A DNA stretch of 64,000 bases from Aestuariivirga sp. Its GTDB lineage: Bacteria > Pseudomonadota > Alphaproteobacteria > Rhizobiales > Aestuariivirgaceae. The first letter of the stretch is position 1, and each line of letters starts with the position of its first letter. A program made the position numbers and the translations under genes. Shown piece by piece: positions 28,958 through 37,377 of this stretch. The stretch is from the NCBI GenBank assembly GCA_030680855.1, contig JAUXUN010000055.1, forward strand, positions 1 through 64,000, written 5' to 3'. Under the pieces are notes generated by a model that was not told where the DNA came from, made no database searches, and saw nothing but the letters and a program-made list of their open reading frames with translations.

Positions 28958-30190
28958 CTACTTTGCAAGCCGCGTGGAGATCGCGGATTGCGCCTTGAGC
29001 GTTCTGTGCACGGGGCACTTGTCGGCGATCTCGAGAATCTTGTCTTCAAGCCCGGATGGCACACCGCCATCAATTGCAATTCGACGTTCAAACCGGTCAA
29101 TCAGGCCTTCCCTGTTTTCGCACTCGGCGCAGTCATTTGCATGGACCTTGCCATGTGACACATCCACGGTAATTCTGCCTAAGTCGATTCCCTTGTGTGC
29201 CGCATAGATGCGCAGTGTCATGCTGGTGCAAGCGCCTAATGCCACTGACAGGTAATCGTAAGGTGAAGGCCCCATATCAAGACCGCCAACAGATGTTGGC
29301 TCGTCGGCGGCAAGCTGATGAATTCCGGCAAGTATCTTTTGCCCGAACTTTCCCACCCCCGATTCCGAAACGCGCACGCCATCAGCAAAGCCTTTCACCT
29401 GTTCGGCGTCATTGATCCGGCCAGGCCCTTCGATATAGCGCGACGCCCAACTTGCCAGGATGCCAGCGACATAGACAGCATCCCGCCTGCGAGTCAGCAT
29501 GTGATCAGCGCCATCAAGTGACACAAAGCTTTTGGGATGGCGCGCCGCGCCAAATATTGCTCCCGCGTTCTCAATGCCAACAAGCGCGTCGCCGGGGGCA
29601 TGAAACACCAGAAGCGCCGCTTTCATGGAGCCGATACGCTCAATCAACCTCTGCTCTCGGACATCTTCAAGGAAGTCCTTACGGATCGTAAAACTCCGGC
29701 CGGCGAGCGTTACATCAGCCTCTCCATCCCGTTCGATGGCCTCAATGTTCATTCCGAACGACTGAGTGACGTGAGCTGCATCTGACGGTGCATTGATCGT
29801 TGCCACGGCTCGAACTTCAGGAATTTCACCTGCGGCAGCAAGAACTGCTGTGCCGCCAAGACTGTGGCCCACGAGAAGCTGCGGCGCCTGAAAGTTACTC
29901 CGCAGATAATCCGCGGCCTTGACGATATCCTGAACATTCGAGGAAAAATCCGTACTGGCAAACTCCCCCTCACTTGCGCCCAAGCCGGTAAAATCAAAAC
30001 GGAGCACGGCAATGCCATTTAAAGCCAGAGCCTCGGCTATGCGCGAGGCAGCAAGTATATCCTTTGAACAGGTGAAGCAATGTGCAAAAATTGCAAATGC
30101 CTTGGGCGCAGGTTCCGGCAGATCAAGGCGCGCCGCAAGCTGCGCATTGCGGCTTCCGTTGAATGAAAGTTTGACTGATGAGGCGGGCAT
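28958..30190 (-). CDS. bifunctional alpha/beta hydrolase / OsmC family protein
   Basis: N-terminal GHSLGGTAVLAAAGE hydrolase; C-terminal OsmC domain (GACTSMTLRIYAAHKGI, CPVHRTL). Confidence 0.9.
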   Translation of the reverse strand: MPASSVKLSFNGSRNAQLAARLDLPEPAPKAFAIFAHCFTCSKDILAASRIAEALALNGIAVLRFDFTGLGASEGEFASTDFSSNVQDIVKAADYLRSNFQAPQLLVGHSLGGTAVLAAAGEIPEVRAVATINAPSDAAHVTQSFGMNIEAIERDGEADVTLAGRSFTIRKDFLEDVREQRLIERIGSMKAALLVFHAPGDALVGIENAGAIFGAARHPKSFVSLDGADHMLTRRRDAVYVAGILASWASRYIEGPGRINDAEQVKGFADGVRVSESGVGKFGQKILAGIHQLAADEPTSVGGLDMGPSPYDYLSVALGACTSMTLRIYAAHKGIDLGRITVDVSHGKVHANDCAECENREGLIDRFERRIAIDGGVPSGLEDKILEIADKCPVHRTLKAQSAISTRLAK

Positions 30191-30268
30191 GGTTTCTCCT
30201 CGTTATGGGGACGCCGGGCTCAAATATGAGCCTGCTATCCGAGTCTGAAGAATAGCTGATGCGCAGTG

Positions 30269-30889
30269 TTATGATTGCAGCTTTTTGCCAAACTGCTGCC
30301 AACCCCAGTACCAGCGAAAGACGATGGTGAATCCCGCCATGGCAGAAAACGAGTATGCCAGATAGGGAAACGAAGCCGGAAACATGCAAATGGCTGCGAA
30401 AAAGGCAATTGTTTCCGCTCCCTCGGTCAATCCTCCAATGAACTGGATTCCTTTACCCGAATAGGCATGCACTGCTTCATTGCGCTTGTGGCTTATTGCC
30501 GAATAGGCCAAGAAACTGCTTCCTGTTCCTATGAATGCAAGAAGAAGGGTCGCCGCAGCCAATGCGTTGTACTCAGGTTCTGCTATCGCAAAACCCAGCG
30601 GAATTGCTCCGTAGAAAACAAAGTCCAGTGTGATATCGAGGAAGGCTCCGCGGTCTGTCGGCCCTCGAAGCCTCGCGACGCTGCCATCAAGACCGTCCAT
30701 TATCCGGTTGATAAGTATGCAAGCCAGTGCAGCAGAATACGATGAAATCGCAATCAGCAGCACTGCCATCAATCCAAAACCAAAACCCAGAAGTGAAATC
30801 CAGTCTGCTTTTGCGCCTTTTTTGACCAGGAAGTGAGCAATTGGATTCAGCAGACGAGCCTGGTATGGGATGATATGACGATCGAACAC
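30269..30889 (-). CDS. CDP-alcohol phosphatidyltransferase family protein
   Basis: DGLDGSVARLRGPTDRGAFLDITLDF matches DGxxAR...GxxxDxxxD. Confidence 0.9.
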   Translation of the reverse strand: MFDRHIIPYQARLLNPIAHFLVKKGAKADWISLLGFGFGLMAVLLIAISSYSAALACILINRIMDGLDGSVARLRGPTDRGAFLDITLDFVFYGAIPLGFAIAEPEYNALAAATLLLAFIGTGSSFLAYSAISHKRNEAVHAYSGKGIQFIGGLTEGAETIAFFAAICMFPASFPYLAYSFSAMAGFTIVFRWYWGWQQFGKKLQS

Positions 30890-30987
30890 GAATTTTCTTT
30901 CTGAGAAGTCACCCGGCGCGCAAATTGATCAAGTTATCGAGCGGCCCGTTATCTTCCAAGGGCTTGGACAGCGCCCACACTTCGGAG

Positions 30988-31105
30988 GCATGATGGTTAA
31001 TTCGGTCCGAGGGGTCCGATGTTACCTCCCGCGGGTGACACGATTTCGTGATTGGCCGCCAGTGGCTTGGACAAAATTTTTCCAGCCATGTAACATTTGG
31101 CCGTC
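30988..31105. repeat. ~118 bp regulatory repeat, copy 2 (between CDP-alcohol PT and ECF sigma)
   Basis: Matches 25418-25535. Confidence 0.9.
31001..31025 (-). promoter_or_regulatory. candidate ECF-type promoter toward CDP-alcohol phosphatidyltransferase
   Basis: Minus strand GTAAC-N16-CGAA. Confidence 0.55.
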
Positions 31106-31115
31106 CACCGGCGAA
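31090..31115 (+). promoter_or_regulatory. candidate ECF autoregulatory promoter
   Basis: Plus strand GTAAC-N17-CGAA just upstream of the ECF sigma gene. Confidence 0.45.
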
Positions 31116-31132
31116 ATTGAAGGAAGGAAGAT

Positions 31133-31684
31133 TTGGAACGCAGGGACGAGGCAGAACTGGCCAGGCTTATGCGCGCCGCTATTTCAGGAGACGAAAGAGC
31201 CTATGGCGATTTCCTTCAAAAGGCAGCATGCCTCGTGCGTCACTTGGCCCGTCGAAAGATCGTGCATGGCGGGATCGACCCGGAGGACATTGTGCAAGAA
31301 ACGTTACTAGCAATTCACTTGAAGCGTCACACCTGGCGCCAGGACGCGCCCATCCTGCCGTGGCTCTACGCCATCGCCAGGTACAAACTCATCGATTCCT
31401 TTCGCCGCCGCGGACGCCGGCTGGAAATCGAAATTGGCGAGATTGCCGAGACTTTTGCCGGGCCCACATCTGAAACCCTGAACGACCGGGAAATCGGCCA
31501 TGCGCTTACGGCGCTCGCACCTGGCCAGCGCTCCGTCGTGGAGTCAATTTCAGTCGATGGACGCTCGATAGGCGAGACGGCAAAATGGCTGGGCATGAGC
31601 GAGGCAGCCGTGAGGGTGGCCTTCCATCGCGGCCTAACGGCGATCACGGGGCGGTTTGGCCAGAAGCAAAATGAATACAAGTGA
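31133..31684 (+). CDS. ECF sigma factor (SigF-like)
   Basis: Sigma2 DPEDIVQETLLAIHLKRHTW, PWLYAIARYKLIDSFRRR; sigma4 IGETAKWLGMSEAAVRVAFHRGL; TTG start after GGAAGGAAG. Confidence 0.9.
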   Translation: MERRDEAELARLMRAAISGDERAYGDFLQKAACLVRHLARRKIVHGGIDPEDIVQETLLAIHLKRHTWRQDAPILPWLYAIARYKLIDSFRRRGRRLEIEIGEIAETFAGPTSETLNDREIGHALTALAPGQRSVVESISVDGRSIGETAKWLGMSEAAVRVAFHRGLTAITGRFGQKQNEYK

Positions 31685-32309
31685 ACTTATCAAGAAGCTG
31701 GCGGCGGACACGCGACGAACCTCAATTCCGCTGCCGGCAATGTGGTGGGGCGCGGTTGTCATTGCGGTTTTTTTTGCCGCAGGCGTGTTCTTTGCGATTC
31801 TCGGTCCGAGGCCCGATATTGCGGCGGCGGCGGCAACGGCCCGATTCCTGTTCAAGTTCCTGTTTGCGACTGCACTTGCCGCAAGCGCATTCGGCTGTGC
31901 CGCCGCGCTCTCGCGGCCGGGTGCGAACTGGCATAATGCGGCTCTCGGTATTTCGGCAGCGCCAACGCTCCTGGCCATGGCGGTCATCGCCGAGCTCTTT
32001 GCGCTTTCGCCCGCTGCGTGGCTGGCGGCGATGATTGGCCGGAACGGCCTCGTCTGCATGACCTACATACCGCTTATTGGCCTGGGCCCGCTCGCAATCT
32101 TCCTGTGGATACTGCATCGCAGCGCCCCAACGCGGCCCGCTGTTGCGGGTTCCGTCGCAGGACTGTTGGCAGGCGGGATCGGCGCCTTTGCCTATGCCGC
32201 GCATTGCAACGACGACTCGCCGCTTTTCGTCGCCACGTGGTATTCGCTTGCGATTGCAGGGCTTGTGGCACTTGGAGCTGCCGGCGCCAGCCGATTTGCC
32301 CGCTGGTAA
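31671..32309 (+). CDS. NrsF family (DUF1109) anti-sigma factor
   Basis: Multi-TM; CMTYIPLIGLGPLAIFLWILHRSAPTRPAVAGSVAGLLAGGIGAFAYAAHCNDDSPLFVATWY; overlaps ECF gene. Confidence 0.9.
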   Translation: MNTSELIKKLAADTRRTSIPLPAMWWGAVVIAVFFAAGVFFAILGPRPDIAAAAATARFLFKFLFATALAASAFGCAAALSRPGANWHNAALGISAAPTLLAMAVIAELFALSPAAWLAAMIGRNGLVCMTYIPLIGLGPLAIFLWILHRSAPTRPAVAGSVAGLLAGGIGAFAYAAHCNDDSPLFVATWYSLAIAGLVALGAAGASRFARW

Positions 32310-32541
32310 AATCCGGACCGGGTAAGCCGGTGCGATTTGCCTCTGCGAAAAGAATGGCGCGGTGAACTTCTTTGCCCAAGGTTTATGGCCGGTTAAGGAG
32401 CCCGGCCATTTTGGCTCAAAAACCCAGGAAAAACCGCGCATTTAAAGCACTTCGGCGCGTCAAATTGTGCTGACCTTGTTAATCTTCGTTACGGAAATTG
32501 AGCGTAAATTCAGGCTGACAGCTGATTACTCGAAGCTGGCA

Positions 32542-32587
32542 CAAAAAACGGTCCCGGCATTATACAGCACCGCCGGGGCCGTTTTTT
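32542..32587. terminator. strong bidirectional Rho-independent terminator
   Basis: AAAAAACGGTCCCGGC...GCCGGGGCCGTTTTTT. Confidence 0.8.
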
Positions 32588-32607
32588 AAATTGCAATTCC
32601 TCTCAGC

Positions 32608-32715
32608 CTCAGGCCGCCTTTGCCTGCCTTACAGTGGCGCTGGCCAATGCCTGGTCGAGATCGGCGATGATGTCGCTGATGTGCTCCATGCCCACCGGGT
32701 TGGCAAAGGCTGTCA
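32608..32715 (-). pseudogene. C-terminal remnant of Cys/Met-metabolism PLP enzyme
   Basis: MTAFANPVGMEHISDIIADLDQALASATVRQAKAA*; GMEHISDIIADLDQAL resembles the C-terminus of homocysteine-synthase-type PLP enzymes. Confidence 0.5.
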
Positions 32716-32770
32716 TGAAAAGCTTCCTTTCAAGAACCTGCCTGTGCGGATTCTGGATTGGCAACGGGCG

Positions 32771-32980
32771 TCAGCCGCGGATGTGGCGGTCGCGGATGGC
32801 CGAGCGGATGCTGCCGCGGGTGAGGCCGATATCCTTGAGCATGTGATCGTCGAGATTCGAAAGTATGGCGTGGTCCCGGCGTGCCGCCAGCAGGCCGGCA
32901 AGCATCTGCCAGGGCTGGAAGGCGATGGTGAAAAGGCTTGCGCGGCGTGGGCGGTGGCTGGCGGCGGTGTCGTAAAACAT
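32771..32980 (-). CDS. DUF1127 small protein
   Basis: LSNLDDHMLKDIGLTRGSIRSAIRD. Confidence 0.8.
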   Translation of the reverse strand: MFYDTAASHRPRRASLFTIAFQPWQMLAGLLAARRDHAILSNLDDHMLKDIGLTRGSIRSAIRDRHIRG

Positions 32981-33052
32981 GTTTTTTCCTTGCAGGGGTA
33001 ACAGGGGTAAGGGGGCGGCCGGGCGAGGGATTTTCCCGGCCGCAGTGATGCA

Positions 33053-33322
33053 TTATTCTACTGATGGGCCACGGGACTCATGAGCCTTGCCGCCGCGACC
33101 TTCCTGGGCGTTCAGGTTCATGCGTTCGAAGGCGGTCAGAGGCTTTTTGCGGCCCTTCACGACGGCGATGGCGTTGCTGTCCGTGGCCAGGCTTTCCATC
33201 TTGTGCTTGGCAGAATACTTGCCGAAGTAGGTGTCGGAGCTGCGCAGGTCGTCGCCACCTGCGGCAAGGGCTGCGCCCGAAACGGCTGCGAGGGCTGCGA
33301 GGGATACGATAAGGGTCTTCAT
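33053..33322 (-). CDS. small secreted 'SDTYFGKYS' peptide, paralog B
   Basis: MKTLIVSLAALAAVSGAALAAGGDDLRSSDTYFGKYS...AIAVVKGRKKPLTAFERMN. Confidence 0.75.
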   Translation of the reverse strand: MKTLIVSLAALAAVSGAALAAGGDDLRSSDTYFGKYSAKHKMESLATDSNAIAVVKGRKKPLTAFERMNLNAQEGRGGKAHESRGPSVE

Positions 33323-33344
33323 TCTAGGTCATCCTTTGTTTCTA

Positions 33345-33555
33345 GGTTAACGTTTAGGCGGACGCCGGCTGCCGCCCGTGACCGTCACGGGCGCTTCATC
33401 CGGGTTCGCTGGCTTTGTGCGCACCGGCCGGAATTGGCCGAAACGCGGGTTCAGCGGGGCTCATCAGCGCCGCCAACCAATGGCGCTTATCTAGGTGAAG
33501 GCATACGCCACGTGAATGACCGTACCGCCGGATGGCTTGACTGATCGTCCGGCAT
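33345..33555. repeat. ~200 bp dispersed repeat copy 1 with GCCCGTGAC-C-GTCACGGGC stem
   Basis: Aligns with 58905-59115 (gcggacgccggctgccgcccgtgac...tcacgggcgcttc..ccgggttcgctgg...). Confidence 0.8.
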
Positions 33556-33573
33556 TCACTTAATGACCCCCTC

Positions 33574-34536
33574 ATGGATACGCTGTCGGAAATTCTGCGG
33601 ACGGTCCGGTTGAAAGGGGGCATTTTTCTCGACGCCCGCTTTACCCCCTCGTGGAGCGTTGCCTCCGCACTCACCCCCGACGACCTGCTGCCCTACATGG
33701 CAAAGGCGGAAGTGCTGTGCGCCCTGCATTATGTGATTTCCGGCGAAATGTATGTCGAGGTCGAGGGCGAAGAGCCACTCCATGTCAAAAGCGGCGAGCT
33801 TGTCCTGCTGCCGCGCAATACGCCGCATGTGATGTCGAACAGGCCCGGCCAGCGTCCCATCGATTCCGGGGAACTGATCCAGCCAGGCACTAACGGCGGG
33901 CTGTCGAGCATCGTCTACGGCGGGCCTGGCGGCCCACTCACCAACATCATCTGCGGCTATCTCGCCAATGAGGAAATGCGCAATCCGCTGATGGCAACGC
34001 TGCCGACGGTCCTGAAGGTCAACATCAACGAGGGCGCCTCGCGCGACTGGATTGAATCGTCGGTTCGCTACGGGGCGCAACAGCTCAGCGATGGCCACCT
34101 TGCCTCATCGTCGATCATAGCGCGGCTGTCGGAGCTGCTGTTCGTCGAGGCGGTTCGGGCCTATTCCGAATCCCAGAAGGTGCACGAGAAGCACTGGCTG
34201 CACGGGCTGAAAGATCAATATGTGGGACGCGCCCTTGCCGCCTTGCATGACCGCCTGTCGCACGGCTGGTCGGTGGCCGATATGGCCGAAGTGGCCGGCC
34301 TGTCGCGCAGCGCCTTCGTGGAGCGCTTCACGGCAGCCATGGGATCGCCGCCGATGCAGTATCTTGCCAAGTCGCGCATGCTGTTGGCCAAGGAGCTTCT
34401 GGCGGAGCGGCAAAAGTCAATCAGCCAGGTTGCCGCCGCCGTGGGCTATGGCGCGGAAGCCGCCTTCAACCGCGCCTTCAAGCGCGAGTTCGGCCTACCC
34501 CCTGCCCGCTGGCGCGACCAGCAGGCGGCGGCGTAA
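33574..34536 (+). CDS. AraC family transcriptional regulator (cupin_6 N-terminus)
   Basis: VADMAEVAGLSRSAFVERFTAAMGSPPMQYLAKSRM...VGYGAEAAFNRAFKREFGLPPARWR. Confidence 0.9.
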   Translation: MDTLSEILRTVRLKGGIFLDARFTPSWSVASALTPDDLLPYMAKAEVLCALHYVISGEMYVEVEGEEPLHVKSGELVLLPRNTPHVMSNRPGQRPIDSGELIQPGTNGGLSSIVYGGPGGPLTNIICGYLANEEMRNPLMATLPTVLKVNINEGASRDWIESSVRYGAQQLSDGHLASSSIIARLSELLFVEAVRAYSESQKVHEKHWLHGLKDQYVGRALAALHDRLSHGWSVADMAEVAGLSRSAFVERFTAAMGSPPMQYLAKSRMLLAKELLAERQKSISQVAAAVGYGAEAAFNRAFKREFGLPPARWRDQQAAA

Positions 34537-34590
34537 CGCAAGCGCCGCGCAACGGGGCGCGGCGCCAACTTCTCACGGAGCGGCTTGGCC

Positions 34591-35080
34591 TCAGTCCGGC
34601 ATTGGGCCGAGGACTTCGATGCCGTAGCGTGCGGCCGTCGATACGACCCGCTCCAGATCTGGCTCGGAAGGCGGTGGCAGTTCGTTGCCGGCAGCCGGTT
34701 CGCTGATTTCGCGAACGAACTCGGCGAAGTCCCTGTCACCTGTCATCATGAGCAAACGCGCCGGGCCGGATCCGGTAACGCGGTAGCCGTGCGGGACGCC
34801 GCGCGGACCGAAGGCGTAGTCGCCGGGCCGGAGCGCCACACGCGTGTCGCCCACCTGGGCGGTGACCTCGCCTTCGAGGATATAGAAATACTCGTCATGG
34901 GTAAGATGGTTGTGCCATGGCGTCGCCCAGCCGGCGGGGGCCAGAATCTCAATCAGGCTCTGGGTGCCGGCAGTTGCGGCTCCGTCGGCCTTGATCCAGA
35001 CAAGGGTGTTTAGGAACTCGCGCGGCGGCACGGCGGCCAGGGCGGTTGCGTCGTCGGTCTTAATGGGGGTCATCAGCATT
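34591..35080 (-). CDS. cupin domain-containing protein
   Basis: TPWHNHLTHDEYFYILEGEVTAQVGDTRVALRPGDYAFGPRGVPHGYR; RBS aaggag upstream of ATG at 35080. Confidence 0.88.
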
Positions 35081-35142
35081 TTGTATTTCTCCTTATGGAC
35101 ATTGGGTTGATAACGATATAGTTTAGTGAGAGGCATATTTCA

Positions 35143-35158
35143 CGAAATAATTATCTCG
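35143..35158. promoter_or_regulatory. palindrome between divergent cupin and TetR genes, candidate TetR operator
   Basis: CGAAATAATTATCTCG near-perfect inverted repeat. Confidence 0.5.
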
Positions 35159-35175
35159 TCAATAGGAAAATCGGA

Positions 35176-35799
35176 ATGGCTGAAAGAAAATATCAGATGC
35201 GGAAGCGGGCCGAGGGCCAGGATGCCACGCGCGAGCGCATCGTCGAGGCCACCGCCGCCCTGCACTACGAGCATGGTGTGACCGCCACGTCCTATATTCA
35301 AATCGCCGAGCGGGCCGGGGTCGGCGCGGCTACGGTTTACCGCCACTTCCCAACGCTCGGTTCGCTGGTCGAGGCCTGCGGCGCGCATGTCAATGAGTCG
35401 ATGCAGCCACCGCTTCCGGAGAATGCGCAAACCGTCTTTGCAGGCCTGGGCATGCGGGGGCAGCGCCTGGAACGCCTCGTCGCCGAGCTCGATGCGTTCT
35501 ACGACCGCGGCGCCGTCTGGCTTGGGATCGCGGCCCGTGACCGGGGCCGCGTGCCCGAGCTCGACGCGTTCCTGCGGCAGGTCGAGGCCGGGGTGGAGGC
35601 GCTGGTCCGGGAGGCGATCGGAGCCGGGTCTTCGGAAGCCGTGGTCCGGCTCACGACGGCGCTGGCCGACGTTTCAGTGTGGCTTTCATTAAAGCGGCTC
35701 GACGCGCCGCCAGCGGAGTTCCGGCGCACAATGGCCGGCCTGCTTGACTGTGCGAACGCGCTCGCCGCGCACGCTCACGAAAGTCCTGCGCGACCCTGA
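35176..35799 (+). CDS. TetR/AcrR family regulator
   Basis: RERIVEATAALHYEHGVTATSYIQIAERAGVGAATVYRHFPTLGSLVEA. Confidence 0.88.
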   Translation: MAERKYQMRKRAEGQDATRERIVEATAALHYEHGVTATSYIQIAERAGVGAATVYRHFPTLGSLVEACGAHVNESMQPPLPENAQTVFAGLGMRGQRLERLVAELDAFYDRGAVWLGIAARDRGRVPELDAFLRQVEAGVEALVREAIGAGSSEAVVRLTTALADVSVWLSLKRLDAPPAEFRRTMAGLLDCANALAAHAHESPARP

Positions 35800-35802
35800 A
35801 GC

Positions 35803-35866
35803 TGCCTTCAAGCGCGAATTCAGTGTGCCCCCTGGCCGCTGGCGGGGCCAGCAGGTGGCGGTGTAA
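35803..35866 (+). pseudogene. AraC 3'-end fragment (AFKREFSVPPGRWRGQQVAV*)
   Basis: Close match to the 3' end of the 33574-34536 AraC gene (34473-34536). Confidence 0.85.
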
Positions 35867-35904
35867 GCGGGTTTACGCTTTCGAATGCTGCCCAGTCGTG
35901 GTCT

Positions 35905-36177
35905 TCACACCTCTTCATTTTCCAGCCGGGCCAGCCAGAAATTGACGTTCTTCTCGAGCTTGCTGATGTCGTCAATGTGTTTTTCAGTGTCTCCGATTTC
36001 CCTGCTGACGTCCTCCAGCAAGGTTTCGCAGCATTCCTGGAGCTCCAGATGCCTGATCTTGTGATGGATGGTTCTTCTGCCCTTCAGCATGGGCTCCGCG
36101 TCCTGCAATTTTGAGCTCAAATCGATAAGCGTAGTGCGCATGTTTGTCCCATTCACCTGCATCCGCTCCATCTCCTC
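35905..36177 (-). CDS. coiled-coil hypothetical protein
   Basis: MERMQVNGTNMRTTLIDLSSKLQDAEPMLKGRRTIHHKIRHLELQECC...; start approximate. Confidence 0.5.
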   Translation of the reverse strand, partial: EEMERMQVNGTNMRTTLIDLSSKLQDAEPMLKGRRTIHHKIRHLELQECCETLLEDVSREIGDTEKHIDDISKLEKNVNFWLARLENEEV

Positions 36178-36190
36178 AATTATTACCAGC

Positions 36191-36421
36191 TCATTTCGAA
36201 AACTCGGCTTCCTGGGCAATTGCCCGGATTTCCTCTTCATTGAGAACGCCCCCACCGTAGTCAATGCTCAGGCCGTAGTAATCCGCGGGAGAAACCTGCG
36301 AGGCAAATTCCAGGACCTTTGAAAGCTTTCCGGCCGCAATCGGCACGGAAGGGTTGTTTTCGACTGCAGGCATCTTGAATGCCCTCAGGATTGAATATGA
36401 TTTCAGGTCAGGCTTATTCAT
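36191..36421 (-). CDS. hypothetical protein, phage-cargo context
   Basis: 76 aa ORF between DUF2190 and coiled-coil genes. Confidence 0.45.
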   Translation of the reverse strand: MNKPDLKSYSILRAFKMPAVENNPSVPIAAGKLSKVLEFASQVSPADYYGLSIDYGGGVLNEEEIRAIAQEAEFSK

Positions 36422-36439
36422 CGCGGCAGGCCCAGGCAG

Positions 36440-36775
36440 CTACTGCGCGAGGCCGAAAATCTTGATCCTGCCCAGTTCGGCGGACTGCCCTGAACCCGCT
36501 TCGAGGGCTATTCCGACAAAACAATTTCCGATGCGCAGGTTTGTTATCTTGCGGTCCTTGTTGTCCCAGTAAAGCTTCTCGCCGATTTCCCAGACCTGTT
36601 TCGGGCATTTCCTGACATCAAAAACCCCGGTTGTGACCACTTCGACAGTTTCGCCAAGTGATGCCCAGGACTTCGCCACCCCAAAAATCGCACCAATCTG
36701 CACACAGTCCCCGCTGTTGACTTCATAGGGCGCGGAAAGCGAGAGCGTGTTTCCCGGATGAATATAGTTGTTCAT
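36440..36775 (-). CDS. DUF2190-like phage-associated protein
   Basis: IHPGNTLSLSAPYEVNSGDCVQIGAIFGVAKSWASLGETVEVVTTGVFDV. Confidence 0.65.
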   Translation of the reverse strand: MNNYIHPGNTLSLSAPYEVNSGDCVQIGAIFGVAKSWASLGETVEVVTTGVFDVRKCPKQVWEIGEKLYWDNKDRKITNLRIGNCFVGIALEAGSGQSAELGRIKIFGLAQ

Positions 36776-36815
36776 GTCCTAACCTTTTCTTTGCCAATTC
36801 ATAAAAAATCCGCGC

Positions 36816-37154
36816 CTATTGGCTGGCCCAGATCACGCGACCGAGAAACTCGATATCAGACGCCTTGATCAGGGTTTCCTTCCGCTTCTGCCCGCCAAGG
36901 TTGATGCCGAGAAAATCTTCCGCCTTGTGAAAGAGCGTCCCGCACAATTGGCGCTTGTCCCTCGTTTCAATAATGACCCTGTCGCCGATCCGCACCGGAA
37001 CCGTGGCCGAAACGATCAATTGGTCGCCATGGCGATACAGCGGCAGCATGCTGTTGCCGTATACGTTGATTGCCTTGGCATCCTGAACGGAAAGCAAATC
37101 CAAATCGTCCCTCCACATTGCAGCGATGATAGCGCCTCCGAATCCGGGGGACAT
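36816..37154 (-). CDS. S24/LexA-like peptidase domain protein (repressor lacking N-terminal HTH)
   Basis: INVYGNSMLPLYRHGDQLIVSATVPVRIGDRVIIETRD. Confidence 0.75.
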   Translation of the reverse strand: MSPGFGGAIIAAMWRDDLDLLSVQDAKAINVYGNSMLPLYRHGDQLIVSATVPVRIGDRVIIETRDKRQLCGTLFHKAEDFLGINLGGQKRKETLIKASDIEFLGRVIWASQ

Positions 37155-37315
37155 AGGTAGCTCTACCTATTGGCCGCCGGGGCGGGAGGACGCACAGTGG
37201 AATAGTCCCCGCAGCCTGGGTAAACCGAACCCAGAAATACCAATCGGGCAATACATGGACCGCGCGTCAGCTCCCGCACCCCCCCTCAATGACTGGTGTG
37301 CGGTCCAATAATTTC
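37065..37315. repeat. ~250 bp direct repeat copy 1 (S24 gene 5' end + operator)
   Basis: Aligns with 39600-39842. Confidence 0.9.
37153..37170. promoter_or_regulatory. 18 bp inverted repeat overlapping S24 start codon
   Basis: ATAGGTAG-CT-CTACCTAT, identical at 39690-39707. Confidence 0.65.
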
Positions 37316-37377
37316 AAGGCACGGGGGCAATCTGCAAAAACAGCGATTCGCCACGGAGACTGTTCAGTTTCCAGCCA

